NCBI GenBank assembly: GCA_914767715.1
Contig: OU612066.1
Coordinates: forward strand, 34,384,283 to 34,448,282
DNA from: Membranipora membranacea
Taxonomy: Eukaryota; Bryozoa; Gymnolaemata; Cheilostomatida; Membraniporidae
DNA length: 64,000 bases
Direction of reading: 5' to 3'
In this document: in pieces, positions 55,210-64,000 of the stretch
Layout: the number at the start of each line of letters is the position of its first letter
Position numbering within the stretch: position 1 is the stretch's first letter
Translations under genes and position numbers: made by a program
The notes under the pieces: generated by a model
The model's input: the letters and a program-made list of their open reading frames with translations, nothing else
What the model was told of the DNA's origin: nothing
Database searches by the model: none

Positions 55210-58200
55210 TTTATGTTGCCTACACCAAAAATTTATACACACTTACGGCCCCACATCAATTGTATATCTACGAATAGCTTCATTATAAATCATTCTTGAA
55301 GTCAGTAATAAATAACTTCTCACTTCAGGAATGTCAGATCCCCAGTATATTGACGTTACAACTGATAAGTGGGTTTTTAATGGCTGGCAGGCTTTCTGCC
55401 AGCCAGCATGGCACATTCACTGGATAATAAATAACTTTATAATAACAACGAACCTATCTTCTAGCTATCAGCAACATCCATTACCATTTGCCAGCAAGAG
55501 GAAAAGTTGAAGGTTATGTAGGGTGAGAGGAAGGCCTAACCCATAGCCATAGACCATACAGGAATATTTGTAGGGTATGTGACTGAAACTTAATCTTGCT
55601 GCTTCCAGTACGTAGAGCTCAGTGACCCTTTTATCTGTTCTGCCTGGCAAAGCTTGTCTGAGACAAAGCAACGCAAAGTCAAGCCACAAAGTTTGTCAAA
55701 GCTGGGACACTTTGCACAATTTGTTCGGCAGCTTTCCAACATAATATGATATGTTAATACTTGCATCAGTCATTGGCAGAGAACAGGGCCTGAGTGCAAT
55801 AGGTCCAAGTGACCTTAACTCGAGATGGTTCGGTTCAGTTCACGTTTTCCAAGACAATGCAAATACTAACACGTTCAGAGGTTCACATAACGAATCATTA
55901 AGAGTTGTGGGCCAAATGTTCACCAGGTGAATAGGGCATGATAGAAAATAGGGCATGACAGATAATAATTTTCTTGCTGATACCCAGCAGGTATATGCTG
56001 TTCAGACATTGTACACAAAATCGGATCCAAGTGCCAGCGATCTAAGTCTAAAAATGAAACAACTGCAATGATTATTTTGGATTTTAGGAAATCATTTGAG
56101 TGCAATGACCATAGGCCTTCAGTGCTGAAAAAAGCTTAAACGCAATGGATATGATATGAAAGCACCAACTGTGTTTGTTTTATTTCTTGGCCATCACACC
56201 CAACCATACAAATTGAATTCTTATGAATCTACCCTACAATCTACAACCTCATACATGACAAGTTGGCAGACCAATAGATCAGGAGGTATCCACGGACGAA
56301 CTCACCACCCTGAAAACAACCCTGCGTCCCGACTCGCGCGTAGTAATGATGAAGCAAATACATAGGTTTATGTAATGTGAATGTAGGAAAACATGGTTTC
56401 CTCTACAAGCAAAGCAAAAAAATTATCTGGGTGAAAGAAGCTGAAGAAAAGAGAGGAAAAAGGGAGATAGGGAAGGGGTGAAAATAAACCTCTAAAAACT
56501 TGGAGCCTCCCTTCCAAAAAGGGAGACTTGTCAGGTATGTACAACCTACAATACAATCCAGGCCCTGACTTAAATTCAAATATGGGCATGTTTCATAACT
56601 GTGGGCCACATTCCACAAATTTTCCTGTGAGATGACTTGATGATCAAGTATTTATTTACTGATTTCTGTCGGAGATTTCCCAACTGAAGATGGTTTTCAA
56701 AATAACATTTGCCATCCCAATTTGAACATTTTGAATTTAATGGAAGACAAATTTGAAGTAGCTGCCAAGTTTGATGTATAACAGCATGGCACTGTGTCAG
56801 GGCGCTAGGCAATGATAGTGGCATTTTTTCATCAATAATAGCTCAATACAAACTTTCAAGATTCAAGACATTATTATGATGTATGAATATTGCAGATGAA
56901 GAAAATTATTTATTTTCAAGACAGATCCAAAATAAAATTACAAGAAAATATGAATAACAAATTTTATTTCCAGTGCAACAGGCCGACAACCAGCAAAATG
57001 AGAATTGAAGGCCTGGCCATAAAATGTTATAAAACACATTATGAAAAAATGGTTGACCGATTGGAAAAACAATTTACAGTACCAGGTACCAGGCAAAGTT
57101 ATCAACTAATAAAAATTTAATCTAGACTGCAAAATTCATATAAATAGTTTTAATAATTAGTTCAGATTTCATAGTTTATTGTCCATAGCAGATGGCTCCA
57201 CTTGGTTGTGGGCTAACCCATAATCCGTAATCAGTAATCCTTAATCCTTCATCAATAATTCATAATTCATATTTTATAATGGGTATCAAGACTCATGGTG
57301 GGTCTGGGGTCACAATACAACAAAACAACTTAGATAATCTAAATATGTTTATTCATGAATGCAGAGAATTAAACGAAACTCAAGGGTCTTAGAGGTATAA
57401 ACCTGGCTTATAATTTAATGTCAGTGTTGTGGTAGAGTAATCATTTCACACTATAATCAGGTGAAGTGTTAGATATCCATCCGCCCACACATCACCTGTT
57501 AATAATACTAAAAAGCATCAATTAGTTTGTGTGCCGTTATTACCAACAGGCATTCAGTGCATAGTTAGGATCGTTTTAGGTTCAATTTAAAACTTATTAA
57601 GATGCCCACTACACGCTGATGAGAACTAGTGATAAATGAGCAATATGAGCTAGAGTATGATTGTTTGATGTTTCAAATATCCTAACGTAACGTCAGATCC
57701 GAACAAACAAGCTCAGTGCTGACAAAACATGTCAAACTGAAGACATGTGAATGATGGGTAAAACATCAGAAGCCAAATTAAACAAACCTGAAAAAAAAAA
57801 AAAAACATGTCATCTACAATTGTAATCATTGTTCACTAGCAGCCCTGCTTAATCAGCTATTTACAAACTCAGATCTGTGAAAATCAGTCTGCGCCGAGGA
57901 GCCCAATTTACCCTAGATTAGTTCAATCACATTTAGAGTTTAGATTCAAAAGCGAGAGAGAAAAGGAGATATGGCAGAGACAAAATTCACAGATACCACA
58001 AAATACGGCGAGAGACTTACAGCCTAAGATAAATCTGACCTTTAAACCAACTGAGCTTCAGCAGATACAGAATTACAGATACAGATTTACCCATACCATC
58101 TTGCTGACCAGCTGGCTGGCGATATAAAGGGGTTGCATGATGTTTGCTTCTTTGCCTGGGATTAGCAGCCCCATGAAATTGATGTAAGAGTATAAACAGA

Positions 58201-60120
58201 AGGAAAAGCCTAATAGCCTAACTTTCGCAATATTATTTCATCAGAATTGATGTGTCAGTGCCTCATCTGCGGGTGTTGTTGTGTGACAAGTCATCATCTG
58301 TTAATTTAATAAGTTCTGTAATAGTATCACTATGGTTTCATGCTTCGAATGGGTGTCCTACTCCCATGTCAAATGATTAATGCTAATGAATTTCATGATG
58401 AAAAAACATTAATAGAGATCAGCTGCAGTAAACGGAAACTCCGACGTGTATATAGTTAGGTAACCTTATCAACTCAGAAACACCTATAATTGCTGTAAGT
58501 AACATGAATATGAATTTACTATATTCCCGTATAGCACAATAATTATTAAATATAATATTAAATATATGGTATGTCATTATTATTTGTAGGGATTATACTT
58601 TGTTTGGGCATCCTGTCTTGGGTGAGTGGGGAAGCCTGGGTCAAATATGTTGTGACCTCATCAAGGTCACGACGCAGACCTATCCATCAATTTCATACAC
58701 TCCGATTTATGATTAAGAGCCACATATCACAACTAACACAAATGTCTTTGTTAGTTGTCAAATGAATAGTTCCTGATTTGAAATTTTGATTCTTTTTCTG
58801 ATTTGATGTGATTCCCTGTTCTTTTGGCATGCCATACTATTTGTACCATTTGTACCGCTTGGAGAAAATATTGTATCCGGAGTTATCTTCTCAGAAATCA
58901 TCTCCTCCTGTTATTTTCAAGCCACTAGAGCTCACTTCGCATTTGTTGCTACAAGTGGCGAGTTGTGTTAATTTTTACTATTTAGATTGATGATGGAGAT
59001 TTTACAACTTATTTCTCAGTCTTATATCTCTACATGACTTTGTAATCCATCATTCCTTTTTTTCTTCACTGTGAACTTAACACAACTATCAGACGTAAAA
59101 TAATAATGATTACGGTTTATATACTGTTTGAAATAATGTTAAAATTTAATTGTGTACTTAATCGCATTGGAGGATGATATTAATTGTATTATTACCACAT
59201 TCAGGAACCTTGGCATTTTATCAGTTGTTGAATTAAAATACTGGCTAGACCCTTTTTGTATGTACATGTATTTTCATTGCACTGTCACACTTTTGTTATT
59301 GGCGAGTTAAAATGTCACTATGATTATTCTAGGAATATGTAAGACCCGTTCCCCGCCACTATTTGCAAGCCAAGTCCCTCTGTCAGCTATACTTCCTGTA
59401 TATTTTATCTCAGTAAGTGTAAATGCATAATTATTTTGATATAAATTATTATATATTGTAATCTGCTCGATGATAAAATTTATGCCGCAATTTTATGTAT
59501 AATATGTATTTATTTGACACTGCATAAATTGTTGATCGTTACTTTGTTTCTAATCTAGAGTGTAATTCCTTGTATTGCATTGTATTTTAGCTGATGCCGG
59601 TTAAAATGTTATACACTCTCTCTCATGTTATATATACAACTCTCTCTTTGATGTTTTTATATCTCTCAATCTGGATTTATCTAACCATTGTAAGTTTATT
59701 TTGTGGCAATTGTAATACCTAATTTATATCATATTCCTTGAGTGAATTATTTGTGGCGTTTATTTTCTTGTGGCGCTTTTGTTTTGCTTTGTCAATGCAA
59801 TATGTTGTGATGAGCAATTTTCTACTGTTATTACAATTTTAGCTATGCATGGCATTTTTTATCCAAAGCTTTTTCCATGTATAACTCGCTAATTATTACG
59901 TTGTTTATTATAGAGCACAATTCGAACCCACAATAGAACAAAGAAAATTCCGCCAAATGTTCCGTTGCTACGTAGTTTAACCAGTGCAATTGATGATCCG
60001 AGTACAAATATGTTAAATTTCAATCGATGATTTGGAACAGATCATAGGCTTTTGGCCAAAACTATTTACAAATTACTCTCCATATGATATTCACACCAAA
60101 TAACAACACTAAAAGTAGTA
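55210..60120. other. no gene recognised; one small hairpin
   Basis: Only short frames. 55381-55405 is a GGCTGGCAGG/CTGCCAGCC hairpin. A frame at 58571-58765 starts with a hydrophobic signal-like segment (LFVGIILCLGILSWVSG) but has no supporting exon. A poly-A run lies at about 57791-57803. Confidence 0.35.
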
Positions 60121-60156
60121 TAACCAGAGACTATAGATATCTATAGTCTCTGGTAT
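60121..60156. repeat. perfect short palindrome
   Basis: ACCAGAGACTATAGAT/ATCTATAGTCTCTGGT: 16-base arms with no loop. Confidence 0.9.
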
Positions 60157-60225
60157 AACGCTATCACCATTGACCATTTAGGGCAGACAGGTTTTTTTCA
60201 TTCTTGCGAAATGTCAAAAGCGGCA

Positions 60226-60480
60226 TCCAAATGACCATCTTTGTTGACTTGCAAAAACATTTTTGAAAGTTTTACATACAAAGCCGCTTTTATTAGCCAT
60301 GCCATAATTGTTCCCAAATTTGATGCCGAAGAACGCCCAAAAATGCCTCATAAAGGGCCGAAAAGTAGTCAAATCAAATTCAGGAAAAATGAATAATGAT
60401 GAATTCAGTTGGGGTTTCCTGTGTTCAACATGGATAATAAAAGCGGCTTTGTATGTGAGATCTTCCAAAAACCTTTGTTA
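60226..60480. repeat. inverted repeat, MITE-like
   Basis: ACATACAAAGCCGCTTTTATTA at about 60274-60296 is inverted at about 60435-60456, and the pairing continues outward loosely (AAAAACATTTTTGAAAG / CTTCCAAAAACCTTTG). Non-coding. Confidence 0.6.
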
Positions 60481-60489
60481 GGCCACAAT

Positions 60490-63400
60490 AATTGTCATTG
60501 TGCATGTTTGACATTATGCAAAAGAGACAATAATATTAGCTGCATCTGATAGTCTATTGTCATTGCAAAATGCAAGCTCGATTGTTGAAAGTCAGTGTGT
60601 ATGACATTTGAAAAGAACTGTAATAGAGAATCTCATGTAATTTTGATTCAAGTCTTTGATCTGTTCCGATTTAACGATCAAAATTTCACATATTTTTACC
60701 ACTTCACAAAAGAAATGCATTGTCTGACATGAAGTAAAAAGTCATTTTAGACTGGTAATATATCAAACCAAACCAAACTATATGATGAATTTAATCTCTA
60801 AGAATACATTTCACATGTTTTGGAATTTCCTACAATTAGTTTGAATCTGCCATCAGCATTAACAAAAATAGCGTTTTCTACCTCATCTCCTCACTAAAAT
60901 AACACAGCGTCATCAAATCAATCTTTTGTTCAGGTATTCATATTGATTACCCTAAAATTAGCTAGCAGAGACTGGCTGGAGTCAAGTAGACTTATTTAAA
61001 TTCAGCACTGTGTTCTCATGGCCAATATTCCAAAAGAATTAAATTGAACAACTCTATTTTTAATCTGAACTCACAACTATTGCAATTTATTTTAGAGTTG
61101 TCCTGTCTTGTCAGTCGCGACAGCCTGCCCAGGCTAGATCATACTGCTGCTGTTGTTTTCATTGGCTTATTTCTTCAAGTTTAATGTTCAGAGCTCAACA
61201 ATAAATTTTAAACCTTATAATGTGAGCTATCCTTCAGCACTATGGCCTGCCTCATAACTCATAACTATTATTGATTCTATTCACGGACAATCTTCAAAAA
61301 TCACAAGTTTTCTTGACTATCAATCTTCTCTCCTCTGTAAACAGTGATTCAAGTTCAAGGACTCTTTCTATCACTATATAAATATTGCCTGTCAGCCTTT
61401 TACCACTCTCCGGAACCTGTTCACAGTTCAAAGTATGAAACACAGAAGGGATCAGATATGACACGCTTTCTCTTCAGTTCTATTGTTACTCCAAAATTCC
61501 CGTGGACAATTTCTTGTTAGTTTTCTTCTCAAATAGGGCTGGAATGACTCAAAACTGCCTCAATTTCAAACTGTTTTTCTTGGAGAAGTACCCGATACCT
61601 CCCTGGTGCGAAGACAACCAGACAGCCCTAGATATTCTCTACTAGTTGTATCTAAAGTAAAACTTGCCAAAAAACAGGGTTGGTCAATTGGTTTGCTCCC
61701 CAACAAAAAATGGGGCTAATTCCGAAAAAAGGTTGATAATATAAATGATAAATAATAATGATAATAAAAATAATTTTTTGTTCAACGGTAACCTAGACCT
61801 CAATTGCTGAACAGCTAAATACTGTAAGTGACAATGATCATGATGCCATGTCATGGAACATCAAAGGGTAGTTTGCCATAGGATCTGGCATAGTCCAATT
61901 GAATTGCTGGCGTATTCAAAAGATTTTCCACAAAACCACTGAAAAACTGAAGGTATCAAGTTGCAAACTTTTTGATAACTGTGTTGATCTGAATCCCTGG
62001 AAGCAGGCTGGGATCGCTATCCTTCAGATAGTGGTAACTTTCATCTGGGAGTAAGTGCTGTAATATTTAATTTGCTTTTACTGAGAGGTCTACTGATAAA
62101 AAATGTTTGATTGAGTCAATTCTGAGTCGATTTTAGTAATATCATTCAAAGATTCACATGATTTTTGGTCATGGACTTTGATCTATAAGTTATCAGGTTG
62201 AGAGTTGAGCTGCAGTAATAATTGATTGAATGCCAATTTATGCTTGCCAGAAGGTTTTTAAATGAGCGTAGATCCTACGTATTAGGAGAAATTCATTGAC
62301 CTTTCAAAAAGATAGTGGTAGTCAAATATTCTGCCTCATTTATTAGCACAATCCCATACCATTTCGTTTAATACATTGCCTGATTTTGACAGTGCTGTGG
62401 TACAATCGTCTCATTGATATAATAGTTTGCACTATAGGAACATAATGCACTAATTTACAGTGTCAGAGAGTTTTAAAGCGAGGGTTAGTTCGACATGCTA
62501 TAATCATGCTTAAAATAAATTTTCCCAGGTTCCTGGTAGTTGCATTCCATCAACAATAGTTTTACCATCAGTTGGACTATTGTTGATAGCTTCCCGCAAC
62601 CTGTGCAGATATTATTTTGTGTTTCTTGTAGACTGCCATTTTATCTACCGGAACACAATATATATCAGTTTTTAGAGTTATCTATCCTTTCTGATTTTGA
62701 TCATTGCCAACATCTACCCATCTAAAAAGGGTAGATTCAGTATTAAAATCTACGACTAGCTATAACATTGTATCGTCCAGTAGCTAAATAGGATCTGACT
62801 CAAACAAGAAAACTTAAGGATAAAACTTGAGAATTTTGAGGTGATACCTTAGCTATCCATCACAATGAATTTATTAAGATAAAAATGATTTGAATCACAA
62901 GCTTGGACCCTTACTAGCCGGTTATTTCAATACAGAGCATTTTCATGGGAAAAGAATTTCATTAAAACTTAAAAGCCAACTTGAGTTTCATACCAGATGA
63001 TCATATAATGGGTGAAAAAAAAATTAATCATTTTGGTTCAGATATGGAATACTCAGCACTTGAACAACAAGATTAATATTTATGTCCATTTATAATTTAT
63101 GACTAAATCTAACATCAATTGACACAAATATTCTAGAAATGTTAAAAAGAAGCAAACAAAGAACCATTCTAAGATATCCATACTCACAGCCTGTGCCTCA
63201 TAGCATCTGTCATAAAATGCCCCAGTCATTGGGTCTAACAACTGGAGATTCTAACATAAACTGTATCTTTATTATAGCAATCTTGAAAATTATTTATTTA
63301 TGGTTCTCAGGGTTGAATTGCTCTCCTGTTTCCTTTCTGATTAAAATATAAATAGCTACATTAGTTATCATTTTTGGATTCCTCTGGAAAATAATTGGCT

Positions 63401-64000
63401 ACATAAATCAATATATCAGCTGGAGCTAAGGCTAGCACCTCCATTATTTTCAAAATAAAATCACTTCATAACTCCCTTGGCGGTATTTTCACTCAGTGAA
63501 ATCCTGCCAAATTTAGAAGCCGTCTTAGGTCATCCCAACACCTAGACCTTAGACATTGGGTCTATGAATGTCTTTTTTTTGCTGTAATATTGGGTCAAGG
63601 CAGTAGGTCATGGTACTATTGATTCTATTGAACCATAACAAAAATTTTTCACAGAAGAATTTCTTATCAAACAACAGGCGTCATGAGATTGATAACGTAA
63701 CTTTGCAATCTGTCATTAGTTCATCAACTTACTACTTCTTCTTGGAGCATCGGTTAAGAAGCGAAATATATTAAGAAAACAGATTCATATTCATTGGTCT
63801 TTGGTTGGTTTGCAGTGACAGAACCAAACCTTGCCCCCCATACAAAAACCCTGAACTAAGCCAGCCCACATTAGTAAGCTAGTTAGGCCCAACGTGCAAC
63901 ATGCAAAATCATACATTTCATTAGCGTGCCAATACCAATACAATAACCCAGCAATTTAAGAGATGAATTTCAGAATATAATGCGCATCTAGTTGCGTTTG
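60490..64000. other. no gene recognised
   Basis: AT-rich, with only short frames of 60-70 codons and no motif, splice series, RNA or shared repeat. Confidence 0.35.

Noticed and set aside
58571-58765. Small secreted protein
   Set aside because: The hydrophobic start is attractive, but the remainder has no motif, no Kozak-like or splice support and no similar neighbour.

Overview
The window is AT-rich eukaryotic DNA. Genes are cut by spliceosomal introns, there are degenerate LINEs of several kinds, a Ty3/Gypsy fragment, tRNA-derived SINE-like repeats and many inverted-repeat elements, and nothing looks like a bacterial operon. The recognisable host genes (a FOXRED2-like flavoprotein, a cathepsin L-like protease, an actinoporin-like protein) point to an invertebrate animal, plausibly marine. 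An actinoporin-like gene fits a cnidarian, but such genes occur in other phyla, so no phylum is claimed.

Left part (1-16.4 kb): a repeat-rich block. A broken cathepsin L-like gene lies at 4.2-6.3 kb, with a LINE fragment in its last intron. From 7.7 to 14.1 kb one minus-strand LINE is interrupted by two plus-strand LINEs: a nearly complete element with an APE endonuclease (8.35-11.83 kb) and a 5'-truncated relative of the host LINE (12.69-13.77 kb). A repeat called R1 here occurs at 1-0.6, 14.0-14.6 and, in part, 16.1-16.4 kb, and frames a set of irregular subrepeats.

Middle (16.6-28.5 kb, minus strand): a repeated three-exon module (22-codon exon A, 48-50-codon exon B, short CxC exon C) that keeps the phase order 0-0, 0-1, 1-0. 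It predicts an unrecognised cysteine-bearing modular protein. An intron holds two 3' ends of a LINE with a restriction-like endonuclease, together with AAT microsatellites. At 34.3-35.2 kb (minus) a single open frame has a signal peptide, a Lys-Arg propeptide end, an actinoporin-like region and an extra C-terminal membrane anchor.

Right (37.3-44.2 kb): a 6.9-kb foldback element flanked by a 6-bp direct repeat. Its ends are inverted arrays of a 52-bp two-part minisatellite. Inside are half of a Gypsy element (LTR, PBS, gag, protease), a TA-flanked MITE and two 93/94-bp hairpins flanked by 9-bp repeats. At 46.7-54.0 kb (minus) is an eight-exon FOXRED2-like gene whose exon phases all agree (632 codons). 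It has no visible signal peptide or ER-retention tail, and its introns hold four inverted-repeat elements. From 55.2 kb to the end only small repeats and hairpins were found.
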